Positions 1 to 7,441 of a stretch of DNA of 64,000 bases are shown in pieces. How positions within the stretch are numbered: the stretch's first letter is position 1; every line of letters starts with the position of its first letter. The position numbers were made by a program, and so were the translations under genes. The notes beneath the pieces are model-generated. The model saw only the letters and a program-made list of their open reading frames with translations, ran no database searches and was not told the DNA's origin. Origin of the DNA: Anaerolineales bacterium (GTDB lineage Bacteria; Chloroflexota; Anaerolineae; Anaerolineales; Villigracilaceae); assembly GCA_030834895.1 (NCBI GenBank), contig JAUQXA010000010.1, positions 124,001 through 188,000 on the forward strand, written 5' to 3'.

Positions 1-158
1 GCATGGACGAATTGAGCGTCAGCATCCCATCAGTGCCAACGGTCAAGGCACAGGTGCGTTCGCTTACCATTGCAGACTGGCAGCCTTTGGCAAAACAAGC
101 CCTCGATTGTTCCACCGCGCAGGAAGTGCGCGACTTGGTCAAAAAGCATATTGGTTAG
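1..158 (+). CDS. ptsI: PTS enzyme I (phosphoenolpyruvate-protein phosphotransferase), C-terminal end only
   Basis: The reading frame whose codons begin at position 3 stays open from the window edge to a TAG at 156-158 and encodes about 52 residues. The stretch MDELSVSIPSVPTVK matches the conserved end of the PEP-binding TIM barrel of enzyme I, where family members read roughly G-[LM]-DE-[FL]-S-[MV]-S. The final helix (TAQEVRDLVKKH) is also typical. The first ATG is an internal methionine, not a start; most of the gene lies outside the window. Enzyme I phosphorylates HPr from PEP in the cytoplasm. The next two genes, a sugar-phosphate dehydrogenase and a 1-phosphofructokinase, fit a PTS-linked sugar operon. 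In such operons enzyme I may be fused to HPr or EIIA, which cannot be seen here. Confidence 0.75.
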   Translation, partial: MDELSVSIPSVPTVKAQVRSLTIADWQPLAKQALDCSTAQEVRDLVKKHIG

Positions 159-166
159 TTAGCATG

Positions 167-235
167 TCATTCTGAGCGCAGCGAAGAATCTTTGATTTCA
201 ATGGTATGGACCCTTCGCTGTCGCTCAGGGAATCA
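167..235. repeat. Interspersed palindromic repeat, copy 1
   Basis: The left arm CTGAGCGCAGCGAAG and right arm CTTCGCTGTCGCTCAG form an imperfect inverted repeat around a loop of about 30 nt. A second copy with the same arms (CTGAGCGAAGCGAAG and CTTCGCTATCGCTCAG) lies at 63505-63560. It sits between the ptsI stop and the next start codon, so it may form a hairpin in the operon mRNA. Confidence 0.75.
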
Positions 236-261
236 AAGCAATATTAGAAAGGAAAAATCCC

Positions 262-2001
262 ATGGGCGATAAATATCAAGCTTATCGAAAATTGAACTAC
301 ACCCTGCCCGAGAAAAACTGGACATGGAATCTATACGGTGCCGGGCTCGAAAATATGGGACGCGGTGGACAGCCCGAACCCTTTGACATCCCCGAACCCA
401 ACGACGACCAGTTGCTTGTTCGTATCGACAGTATAGGCGTGTGTTTCTCCGATGTCAAAATTCTCAAACAGGGCGGGGCGCATCCCAAACTCTATAACCG
501 CAACCTGGCTGTTGACCCCATCCGCCTTGGACACGAAGTTTCCCTCACTATCGTCAAAGTTGGCAAGAATCTACAGGGAAATTACAAGCCCGGACAACGT
601 CTCGCCGTCCAACCCGATATTTATCAGCAAGGCAAAAGCACGGCGTACGGTTATACCATCCCGGGCGGCTTTATCCAATATCATCTCATCGGCGATGAAG
701 TCCTCAAGACCGACGCGGGTGCTTGTCTTCTGCCTGTCGAAGAGGAAATGGGTTATGCTGAATCGTCCCTGCTCGAACCGTGGGGCTGTGTGATGGCAGC
801 CTACACTCAACGGCGGAGACTCACCATCAAACAAGGTGGTGTGATGTGGATTGTTGGTCAGCCGGGCGACACAACCTCATTTACTTTTTCGTCTGGTTTG
901 AATCAGCCCGCCACCATCGTTCTGACCGATGTGCCTGATTCTGTTCGAATGGCTGTTTCCAAGACCCAAGCGAAAATCATCGAGCGCAACGGCTTGACTC
1001 CTGCTGACTATGAATCTCTCAGCAAGGAATTGACCAATGGTGTCGGCTTCGACGATATCGTTATTCTGAATCCGACATCCGCAACCACTGTCAGTGCCAT
1101 TGCGCGTTTCATTGCGCGACGCGGAACATGCAACCTTGTTGGTACCAAGCCGCTCGATGGACTTCCGCAGATCGATCTCGGTCGTCTGCATTATGATTAC
1201 ACTGCCTATGTTGGCGCCAACGGCACGGACATAGCTGCCGCCTATGGCGAAGCCCGCAATCGTTGCGAACTGCGCGCAGGCGGTACAACGGTCTTCATCG
1301 GCGCGGGCGGACCAATGGGACAAATGCATGTTCAACGTGCGCTTGAACTTCCCGATGGACCAAAAGTGGTGATTGCCACTGAAATCAGCGATGACCGCCT
1401 GCAAACCCTGAACGACATGTTCAAACCATTGGCAGACAAGAACGGGCGCAAGCTTTTCTTCTTTAACCCGAACACCTCCAAACATTCCTTCCATGATTTC
1501 GTGATGGAAGTCACTCAGAATCAAGGTGCGGACGATGTCGTGGTCAGTGTGCCCGTTGCCTCCCTGATGGAAGAAGGCGATACGGTGATGAAGCCCGATG
1601 GCATGATGGTCTTCTTTGCTGGAGTCCCGAACGGCACGATGGGCGCATTGAATCTCAGTAATGTGTATCTTTCCAACGCGCAATACACAGGCACATCGGG
1701 TTTGACCATTGATGACCAGGCTTCCGTGATGCAGCGCAGAGTCGCGGGGACGTTGTCGCCAGGTCGGTCAGTGGCAGCCATCGGCGGGTTGGAAGCGGCG
1801 GCTGAGGCGATTGAATCTGTCATCGAAAGCAAATATCCCGGCAAGGTCGTCATTTTCCCACAAATCCACAACCTGCCGCTGATGGGACTCAAGGAACTCA
1901 AGGAACGTCTGCCTGAAGTCGCCGCCAAACTTGGTGAAGACCTGATGTGGACGAACGAAGCTGAGGTGGTGCTCATCGAAAAGATGTGGGAGAAGCCTTA
2001 G
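262..2001 (+). CDS. Zinc-type alcohol/sugar-phosphate dehydrogenase, L-sorbose-1-phosphate reductase-like, with an extra Rossmann-like domain
   Basis: 579 residues, MDR superfamily. The N-terminal GroES-like domain carries the catalytic zinc ligands: C61 in GVCFSD, H91-E92 in the GHE motif, and E172 in LLEPWG. Two nucleotide-binding-like segments follow: one at about 192-335 (VMWIVGQPGD, lacking a clean GxGxxG), and one at about 341-500 with FIGAGGPMGQ. Sorbose-1-phosphate reductases are usually about 410 residues, so the middle looks like an inserted or duplicated domain. The start has a good ribosome site (AAAGGA). It lies 72 bp before a 1-phosphofructokinase gene and follows ptsI, so oxidation or reduction of a PTS-imported ketose or hexitol phosphate is the likely role. 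The exact substrate is inferred from context only. Confidence 0.7.
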   Translation: MGDKYQAYRKLNYTLPEKNWTWNLYGAGLENMGRGGQPEPFDIPEPNDDQLLVRIDSIGVCFSDVKILKQGGAHPKLYNRNLAVDPIRLGHEVSLTIVKVGKNLQGNYKPGQRLAVQPDIYQQGKSTAYGYTIPGGFIQYHLIGDEVLKTDAGACLLPVEEEMGYAESSLLEPWGCVMAAYTQRRRLTIKQGGVMWIVGQPGDTTSFTFSSGLNQPATIVLTDVPDSVRMAVSKTQAKIIERNGLTPADYESLSKELTNGVGFDDIVILNPTSATTVSAIARFIARRGTCNLVGTKPLDGLPQIDLGRLHYDYTAYVGANGTDIAAAYGEARNRCELRAGGTTVFIGAGGPMGQMHVQRALELPDGPKVVIATEISDDRLQTLNDMFKPLADKNGRKLFFFNPNTSKHSFHDFVMEVTQNQGADDVVVSVPVASLMEEGDTVMKPDGMMVFFAGVPNGTMGALNLSNVYLSNAQYTGTSGLTIDDQASVMQRRVAGTLSPGRSVAAIGGLEAAAEAIESVIESKYPGKVVIFPQIHNLPLMGLKELKERLPEVAAKLGEDLMWTNEAEVVLIEKMWEKP

Positions 2002-2004
2002 TCT

Positions 2005-2059
2005 GGACTCAAACGTCTCCCGACGTTTGACATTCAAAAATCGGGAGATTTTTGAATCC
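2005..2059. repeat. Two-hairpin palindromic repeat, intergenic copy
   Basis: Hairpin one is CAAACGTC/GACGTTTG with loop TCCC (2010-2029). Hairpin two has 11-bp arms at 2032-2042 and 2047-2057 with loop GGGA. They are enclosed by GGACTC and GAATCC. The same layout, with different but self-complementary stem sequences, occurs at 9983-10036 inside a coding region. Confidence 0.7.
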
Positions 2060-2073
2060 AAATTGGAGAAACC

Positions 2074-3012
2074 ATGATTTACACTTTGACCCCCAACCCC
2101 GCTGTTGACCGCGAGTTGGCTGTACCCGCGATGGAATTTGACTCCGTCTTGCGGGCAACCGAGTCGCGGATCGACTTCGGCGGGAAGGGCTTCAATGTTT
2201 CGCGCCTGCTCAAAGGCATGGAAACACCCAGCACTGCCATCGGCTTTTTGGCGGGGAACGCGGGCGAGTTGTTGCAAAACGGTTTGCGAAGCTTGGACAT
2301 CGGCACGGACTTTGTCTGGGTTCCGGGCGAAACGCGCACGAACGTCAGCATTGTGACGCAGTCGCACGACCACTACATCAAGGTCAACGAAAAAGGTCCG
2401 CTGGTGGATGCCACCAAACAGCAGGAATTGCTCGATAAAATCGACTCGCTTGCCAAACGTGGCGAGTGGTGGGTGCTGGCTGGCAGTATGCCTCCCGGTG
2501 TCGCTGATGATTTTTACGCCCGCGTCGTGAATGTGCTCAACAAGCACGACGCGCTGGCGGTTTTAGACACCACAGGCGAGTCCCTGCGAATTGGTTGTGG
2601 CGAGAAGCCTTTCCTTGTCAAGCCGAACGCGGAAGAGGCGCATGTGCTTACCGGTCTGCCGATGAACACGCCTGTTGAAATTGCCACAGGCGCGGAAGCG
2701 ATCCGTAAAATGGGTGCGCAGAATGTGGTCGTTTCGATGGGCAAGGAAGGCGCCCTGCTGCATACTGCCAGGGAAACATGGTTGACCCACAGCCCGAAGA
2801 TTCAGGAAAAGAATCCCATCGGTGCAGGTGACTCAATGGTCGGCGGCTTGGTCTGGGCTTTATCCCAAGGAATCCCTCTGAAGGAGGCGCTGGGCTGGGG
2901 TGTGGCCAGCGGAGCCGCAACTGCCAGCCTGAGCGGAACCGAAGTCGGCACACGTCCATTGATTGAGAAGCTTTTCAAACAGGTTCGCTTTGAAAGGCTT
3001 GAACCGGAGTAA
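2074..3012 (+). CDS. fruK: 1-phosphofructokinase family sugar kinase (PfkB superfamily)
   Basis: 312 residues, the normal length for FruK/LacC kinases. It shows the N-terminal sugar-binding motif GGKGFNVSR (36-44), the KPN-x-EE motif (183-188) and the C-terminal GAGDSM signature (250-255) with D253 as likely catalytic base. The start has a strong ribosome site (TTGGAG). These enzymes use ATP to phosphorylate fructose 1-phosphate, or tagatose 6-phosphate in LacC. The position after ptsI and a sorbose-phosphate reductase-like gene favours a hexose-phosphate intermediate feeding fructose 1,6-bisphosphate into glycolysis. FruK and LacC cannot be separated from sequence alone. Confidence 0.8.
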   Translation: MIYTLTPNPAVDRELAVPAMEFDSVLRATESRIDFGGKGFNVSRLLKGMETPSTAIGFLAGNAGELLQNGLRSLDIGTDFVWVPGETRTNVSIVTQSHDHYIKVNEKGPLVDATKQQELLDKIDSLAKRGEWWVLAGSMPPGVADDFYARVVNVLNKHDALAVLDTTGESLRIGCGEKPFLVKPNAEEAHVLTGLPMNTPVEIATGAEAIRKMGAQNVVVSMGKEGALLHTARETWLTHSPKIQEKNPIGAGDSMVGGLVWALSQGIPLKEALGWGVASGAATASLSGTEVGTRPLIEKLFKQVRFERLEPE

Positions 3013-3038
3013 AAGCCTCTCCGCCAGGACGAGAAAAG

Positions 3039-3656
3039 ATGGAATTCATAACCAGTCCAACCTTTGCTTATTTGCTTGTTGTTGTAGCGCTTATGCTGGT
3101 TTTGTTGACCATTCTTTTTTCTGAATCTGCCGCCCTGAAGGTCGTTACAGTGTTGTTGTTGGGAGCGGTTGGATATGAACTTATCCATCTCGAATGGAGT
3201 CCGTGGGCGTTGGCTTTGGCGGCGCTTAGTCCGCTGCCCTTTTTTGCCGCAATCCGCCAGACACGCTCTTCGCCGTCCCTGTTGATTATAGCGATCCTGT
3301 TGTTTGCAATTGGGTCGTTCTTCCTTTTCGTCGATCAGGATGGACTCCCGACCGTCAATTACATTTTGGCTGGGGCTGTTTCCATATTCTGTGGCGAATT
3401 TATCTGGCTTGCGGTCGGACGCAAGCAAAACGCCCAAGGGATAAGGCTTGCCGAGGCTCCCGATTCCATGGTCGGGTTGACCGGGACAGCGCGTACAGAG
3501 GTCGAGGTACATTCAACAGGCCTGGTGGAGGTCGAAGGCGAACTGTGGACGGCTCGCAGTAATACCTTTGTTCCCGCTGGAAGCACGGTCCGCATTCTCA
3601 GGCGCGATGGGTCTGTTTTAACTGTCAAGAAATTGGAAAAATTAAACAAAGAGTAA
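3039..3656 (+). CDS. NfeD-like membrane protein
   Basis: 205 residues. Four to five hydrophobic segments occupy about residues 8-145. A soluble beta-rich C-terminal domain follows (about 145-205: GLTGTARTEVEVHSTG, then a VPAGSTVRILRRDG-type strand pair), as in the OB-fold of NfeD proteins. NfeD proteins usually partner SPFH/stomatin proteins in membrane microdomains; no SPFH gene is adjacent here. It begins 26 bp after fruK and is followed 12 bp later by an unknown gene, so co-transcription is plausible although the function is unrelated to sugar use. Confidence 0.65.
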   Translation: MEFITSPTFAYLLVVVALMLVLLTILFSESAALKVVTVLLLGAVGYELIHLEWSPWALALAALSPLPFFAAIRQTRSSPSLLIIAILLFAIGSFFLFVDQDGLPTVNYILAGAVSIFCGEFIWLAVGRKQNAQGIRLAEAPDSMVGLTGTARTEVEVHSTGLVEVEGELWTARSNTFVPAGSTVRILRRDGSVLTVKKLEKLNKE

Positions 3657-3668
3657 GAGAGGTTTCCC

Positions 3669-4028
3669 ATGCCATTCGAACAACATCAGGAAAAGAATTA
3701 TCCCAAGGATGTCCAGGACATTTTCAAGGCGGCCTTAAAAGCCACCGAAAGGCTGGGCGGAAAAGTCATTTCATACACGCCGGAGCAATTTAAGTTCACA
3801 GCCCGATTTCCCAAGGTCATTTTGGAAAAGACCCTCGGTGAACGCACCGAACTTTCATGCGAAATCCGTGCGGATGGTGAAGGCGGCATGGTCGTCGTGG
3901 ATGCCTTTCCCCTGGACGCTGTGGAGCGCAAACTGATGTTTGGCGCGCGCAAAGGCGTCACGTTGACAGTGGTCACGTGGTTTATAGCTCACTTGGAAAA
4001 TAATCTCGGCTTATTGCAAACCAAATAA
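3669..4028 (+). CDS. Hypothetical protein, 119 residues
   Basis: Not recognised. It is a soluble, mixed alpha/beta-looking protein with no signal peptide or membrane segment. The N-terminal half has an amphipathic helix (DIFKAALKATERLG) and beta-like stretches follow; the C-terminal third has KLMFGARKGVT and a last helix. The ribosome site GAGAGG precedes the ATG. It is packed between the nfeD-like gene (12 bp) and the phosphatase gene (3 bp), which suggests one operon. Codon use looks like that of its neighbours. Confidence 0.55.
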   Translation: MPFEQHQEKNYPKDVQDIFKAALKATERLGGKVISYTPEQFKFTARFPKVILEKTLGERTELSCEIRADGEGGMVVVDAFPLDAVERKLMFGARKGVTLTVVTWFIAHLENNLGLLQTK

Positions 4029-4031
4029 AAA

Positions 4032-4715
4032 ATGCCCGAGCAAAAAACGACTCGTATTTACATGGTCCGTCACGGCGCGACTCAACTCAGCGCCGAGGAT
4101 CGTTTCGCCGGTGCGGTGGATGTTCATCTCTCTGACGAAGGGAAATTTCAGGCCGCGCAACTTGCGGAACGTCTGGCGGATGGTTCGATCACAGCGGTAT
4201 ATTGCAGTCCGATGACCCGCACGATTCAGACTGCGACCATTCTTGCCAAACCGCACGATGTTTCGCTTATTCATCGCGACGGTTTGCGCGAAATCCATCA
4301 TGGACACTGGGAAGGGATGCGCCGCGCCGATGTCGAGTCGCAATTTCCCGAAGAATACGCCGCGTGGGAAGAAGACCCGTTTACCTTTGCGCCACAGGGC
4401 GGAGAAGCGGGTGTCAACGTGATTGCACGCGCCCTGCCTATCATCCGCGAGATCGTACTGGAACATCGCGGGCAGAACGTGTTGGTTGTCTCGCATAAAG
4501 CGACCTTGAGACTGCTCATCAGCAGTTTGCTCGGCTTCGATGCCCGCGGCTATCGTGACCGCTTGGACCAATCCCCGGCTTGCTTGAACGTCCTCGATTT
4601 CAAGGACCCTGTCCGCGCGAGGTTGATGCTTTTCAACGACGTCTCACACTATACAGACCAGCCCAAGCGTTCCGATGGCCGCCTGTCAAAATGGTGGGAC
4701 GCGGGACAAACCTAG
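4032..4715 (+). CDS. Histidine phosphatase family protein (phosphoglycerate mutase-like)
   Basis: 227 residues. The RHG signature is at 13-15 with H14 as the phosphorylated histidine. Supporting residues include R63 (PMTRT), E87 (LREIHHGHWEG) and the second histidine H155 in VVSHKATLR. The branch holds cofactor-dependent phosphoglycerate mutases, CobC/alpha-ribazole phosphatases and broad-specificity phosphatases such as PhoE. The context does not choose between them. It starts only 3 nt after the previous stop with no clear ribosome site, so translational coupling is likely. Confidence 0.8.
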   Translation: MPEQKTTRIYMVRHGATQLSAEDRFAGAVDVHLSDEGKFQAAQLAERLADGSITAVYCSPMTRTIQTATILAKPHDVSLIHRDGLREIHHGHWEGMRRADVESQFPEEYAAWEEDPFTFAPQGGEAGVNVIARALPIIREIVLEHRGQNVLVVSHKATLRLLISSLLGFDARGYRDRLDQSPACLNVLDFKDPVRARLMLFNDVSHYTDQPKRSDGRLSKWWDAGQT

Positions 4716-4777
4716 CCATCTCTTGCGAGACCTGCACTGTACCAGGCGGTGTTGGCGAAGCAATACTCCTTTTGTCG

Positions 4778-4815
4778 AGTGACTGTCATCTCACAGGTGG
4801 CAGTCACTTCATATT
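4778..4815 (+). terminator. Possible terminator after the phosphatase gene
   Basis: The arms AGTGACTG (4778-4785) and CAGTCACT (4801-4808) pair perfectly and are followed by TCATATTTTA. The U-run is weak, so this could also be another small palindrome. Confidence 0.4.
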
Positions 4816-4843
4816 TTATATCGTTTGATACAATACATCCCCT

Positions 4844-6217
4844 ATGAACCTCTCCTTTCTTCATGACCGTTCCTTTTTGCGCGAATTGCTCGTTATTGCA
4901 ATTCCCATTTCCTTCCAGCAGCTGATCAATGCTTCCCTCAACATGATCGATGTCATCATGGTCGGGCAGTTGGGCGAGACAGCCATCGCCGCGCTTGGTT
5001 TGGCGAACCAGATCTTCTTTGTGTTGATCCTGATCCTTTTTGGCACCACCAGCGGCATGGCAATCTTCACCGCGCAATACTGGGGCAAGCGGGAGGTCGA
5101 ACCCATCCGCAAAGTGCTGGGCATGAGCCTGATTGTATCTGTCGCTGCGGCATTTCTTTTTACGCTTGTGGCTTTGCTGATTCCTGAAACTGCCCTTGGA
5201 TTCTACACCAGGGACCTTGCGGTCATCGAACTTGGGAGTAGTTATCTGCGGATTGTCGGTTTTACTTATATTCCCATCGCAATTGCCACTGCCTACATTG
5301 CCGTTCTACGGAGTGTTCAATTGATTCGGATGACAGTGATCGCCACAGTTACAGCATTGGTTTTCAAGACGGTTTTGGGATATGGATTGATCTTCGGTAT
5401 TGCGGGACTTCCCGCCCTCGGTGTGCGCGGCGCGGCCATTGGCACTGCCGCAGGCTGGACGCTGGAACTGGTCCTGCTCCTCGTCCTGATCTACGCCCAG
5501 AAGACCCCGCTTGCCGCCAACCCGTTGACTTTCTTTTCCTTCGACATGTCCTTCTTTGCCCGCGTTTTGAAAACAGCCATGCCTGCCACCGTCAACGAAT
5601 TGTTCTGGTCGCTGGGCATTACCACCTACAATGCCATTTACGCCCACATCGGCACAGACGCGATTGCCGCGATCAACGTCAACGCCACAATCGAAGAATT
5701 GGGTTTTGTCGTCTTCCTTGGTCTTGGGAATGCCTGCTCGGTGCTGGTGGGGAATCGCATTGGGGCCGGGCAAAAAGAGGAGGCATACGAGATTGTCCGC
5801 CGCGTGGTCATTCTGGGACTGTTTTTTGCAGTGGGAGTCGGGCTGTTGGTCATTCTTTTACGCAGCGCCGTCATCGGACTGTATGAACTATCTCCAAGCG
5901 GAGAAAACAATGTCCGCTGGCTGCTGACAGTGATGGCTGCCTGCCTGTGGATTCGCATGTTAAATTTCTCGATCTTTATCGGCGCGCTACGGGCGGGCGG
6001 CGACACGCGCTTTGCCCTTCTGATGGAGCTTTGTTCCATCTGGCTGATCGGAGTCCCCGCCGCGTACGTGGGCGCTTTTGTGCTGCATCTTCCCGTGTAT
6101 TTGGTCTATCTGATGGTCATGCTTGAAGAGGTGGCAAAGGCTTTTGTCAGCGGTTGGAGGTACAAATCAAGGAAATGGATTCACGACCTGGTGAACATTT
6201 CCGGCATTCCCTCTTGA
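4844..6217 (+). CDS. MATE family efflux transporter
   Basis: 457 residues, with about twelve hydrophobic segments in the two six-helix halves typical of the NorM/DinF group. The N-terminus (IAIPISFQQLINASLNMIDV) and the following MVGQLGETAIAALGLANQI are the classic MATE start. These proteins export cationic drugs or metabolites in exchange for Na+ or H+. A TACAAT box at 4829-4834 ends nine bases before the ATG and no ribosome site is present, so transcription may begin at or near the start codon. Gene-specific substrate cannot be inferred. Confidence 0.88.
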   Translation: MNLSFLHDRSFLRELLVIAIPISFQQLINASLNMIDVIMVGQLGETAIAALGLANQIFFVLILILFGTTSGMAIFTAQYWGKREVEPIRKVLGMSLIVSVAAAFLFTLVALLIPETALGFYTRDLAVIELGSSYLRIVGFTYIPIAIATAYIAVLRSVQLIRMTVIATVTALVFKTVLGYGLIFGIAGLPALGVRGAAIGTAAGWTLELVLLLVLIYAQKTPLAANPLTFFSFDMSFFARVLKTAMPATVNELFWSLGITTYNAIYAHIGTDAIAAINVNATIEELGFVVFLGLGNACSVLVGNRIGAGQKEEAYEIVRRVVILGLFFAVGVGLLVILLRSAVIGLYELSPSGENNVRWLLTVMAACLWIRMLNFSIFIGALRAGGDTRFALLMELCSIWLIGVPAAYVGAFVLHLPVYLVYLMVMLEEVAKAFVSGWRYKSRKWIHDLVNISGIPS

Positions 6218-6240
6218 CGGTTGATCTGTGACAGGTGTTG

Positions 6241-6280
6241 AAGAAGAAATCCCAGCTTTTCCGCCGGGATTTCTTCTTTC
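6241..6280. terminator. Bidirectional terminator between MATE and lipoprotein genes
   Basis: AAGAAGAAATCCC (6241-6253) pairs with GGGATTTCTTCTT (6266-6278), leaving A-rich and T-rich flanks that serve both converging genes. Confidence 0.75.
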
Positions 6281-6289
6281 ATGTATGGC

Positions 6290-6883
6290 TTACGGTCCCA
6301 CTGGGATGATGGGGAGGGGGAAGATAAGAATGAATGTTGGCGTTGGCGTTGGCAATACAAAGATAGGTGGAAGCAAAAGGATTCCCAGGGTGGATGTTGG
6401 GATGGGAGTAGGAGTGTTTGTAGGTAAGATGGGTGTTGGCGGCGCTGCGATAAGCGCAAGTGTATCGGGGATACAAGTTGCATTCGTCACTGAGCCGGCA
6501 ATCCATGCGAATCCACTGTCGCCGCCGGCGAACTCGATGTACCACCACGTGCCATCGTAATTCTTTCCTGCAACATTTGCCGTACCGCCTTGTGGAATCG
6601 AACCGATGACGTTATATACCTGTCCCGGCCCATTGCGAACGTTCGCGTTTGTGTTGGATGTGACGGTGGGCTTGCACAAAGTGGCAGTGGGGACAGGCGT
6701 TTCGGATGCGGTGACTGTAAAAACGGGCGTCGCGGTCTCGGTGGATGTGGAGACGGAGGATGGGGTGTCTGTCAGGGAGTTCGTGGTCGGCGCTTCGTCA
6801 GGCGGTGCACTCGCAGGCAGATTACAACTGATGATTGCCAGGCAGATGGTAAGAATCGAAAAAAAAGCTCTTCTCTTGTCCAT
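6290..6883 (-). CDS. SH3-domain lipoprotein
   Basis: 197 residues from the chosen start, which has an excellent ribosome site (AAAGGAGAG); an in-frame start nine codons upstream has none. The signal sequence ends in a lipobox (AIISC), so the protein is probably an exported lipoprotein. A Ser/Thr/Pro-rich linker precedes a bacterial SH3-like domain (NANVRNGPGQVYNVIGSI, then WWYIEFAGGDSGFAW). The C-terminal tail is unusual, with runs of PTPTP and hydrophobic residues. SH3b domains of this kind often bind cell-wall material. No partner gene is adjacent. Confidence 0.7.
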   Translation of the reverse strand: MDKRRAFFSILTICLAIISCNLPASAPPDEAPTTNSLTDTPSSVSTSTETATPVFTVTASETPVPTATLCKPTVTSNTNANVRNGPGQVYNVIGSIPQGGTANVAGKNYDGTWWYIEFAGGDSGFAWIAGSVTNATCIPDTLALIAAPPTPILPTNTPTPIPTSTLGILLLPPIFVLPTPTPTFILIFPLPIIPVGP

Positions 6884-6972
6884 AATCTCTCCTTTGGGTA
6901 TATTATCCATTGAATATAAAGTCCATTCAATAGCCCTTTAGAGCCACCACCTGTGGTACAGATCGTTCTTAT

Positions 6973-7380
6973 TTATATCTTCTTCGCTGCCTTTACCGCC
7001 TGCTTGAGCATTTCCTTCAACACCTTGACATCCACATCCGCCAGCTTGTCGATGTACAAACAACCGACACCTGTTTTGTGCTTGCCGAGTTTTTTCAACA
7101 GGTCGGTTTGCTTCCAACTTCCCATCCCATAAAGGGTCAGGTTTTGTTTGCGCGGTGAAAAGCCCGTGACAAACCAATCCAGTTCACGTCCGCTTTCATA
7201 TTTGAGGTGAACATTTCCGAAGCCGACAATGCTCGCCCCCCACATCTTCGGTTCCTTTTTGGTGACCTGCTGCATCATCTTCAAAATCTTGAAACTGTCT
7301 GTTCGCTTCGTTTCATCTTTGATGCCGTTCAGGAAATCGGTGACGCTCGCGTCGTTGAGTTTGGTTTTCAGTTCTGCCAT
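6973..7380 (-). CDS. DUF1801 domain protein
   Basis: 135 residues from the ATG at 7378-7380, which has the ribosome site CAGGAGA; a longer reading frame extends upstream through a repeat and is not credible. The sequence fits the DUF1801/YdhG-like fold: an N-terminal helix with VTDFLNGIKDETKRTDS, a central IVGFGNVHLKYESGRELDWFVTGF region and the end DKLADVDVKVLKEMLKQAV. Members of this family are small cytoplasmic proteins of unknown biochemical activity. It is a single-gene unit just downstream of the amidase terminator. Confidence 0.7.
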   Translation of the reverse strand: MAELKTKLNDASVTDFLNGIKDETKRTDSFKILKMMQQVTKKEPKMWGASIVGFGNVHLKYESGRELDWFVTGFSPRKQNLTLYGMGSWKQTDLLKKLGKHKTGVGCLYIDKLADVDVKVLKEMLKQAVKAAKKI

Positions 7381-7398
7381 GTGGGGTCTCCTGTCTCT

Positions 7399-7434
7399 AA
7401 AAAAACTTCGGAAGTCTGCAAGACTTCCGGAGTT
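7399..7434 (-). terminator. Rho-independent terminator of the amidase operon
   Basis: On the minus strand ACTCCGGAAGTC pairs with GACTTCCGAAGT (one mismatch) and is followed directly by a run of T residues. It lies 8 bp after the amidase stop codon. Confidence 0.8.
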
Positions 7435-7441
7435 TAGACGC

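Noticed and set aside
877..1683. 268-codon minus-strand frame opposite the sugar-phosphate dehydrogenase
   Set aside because: Antisense shadow; His/Arg-rich with no domain.
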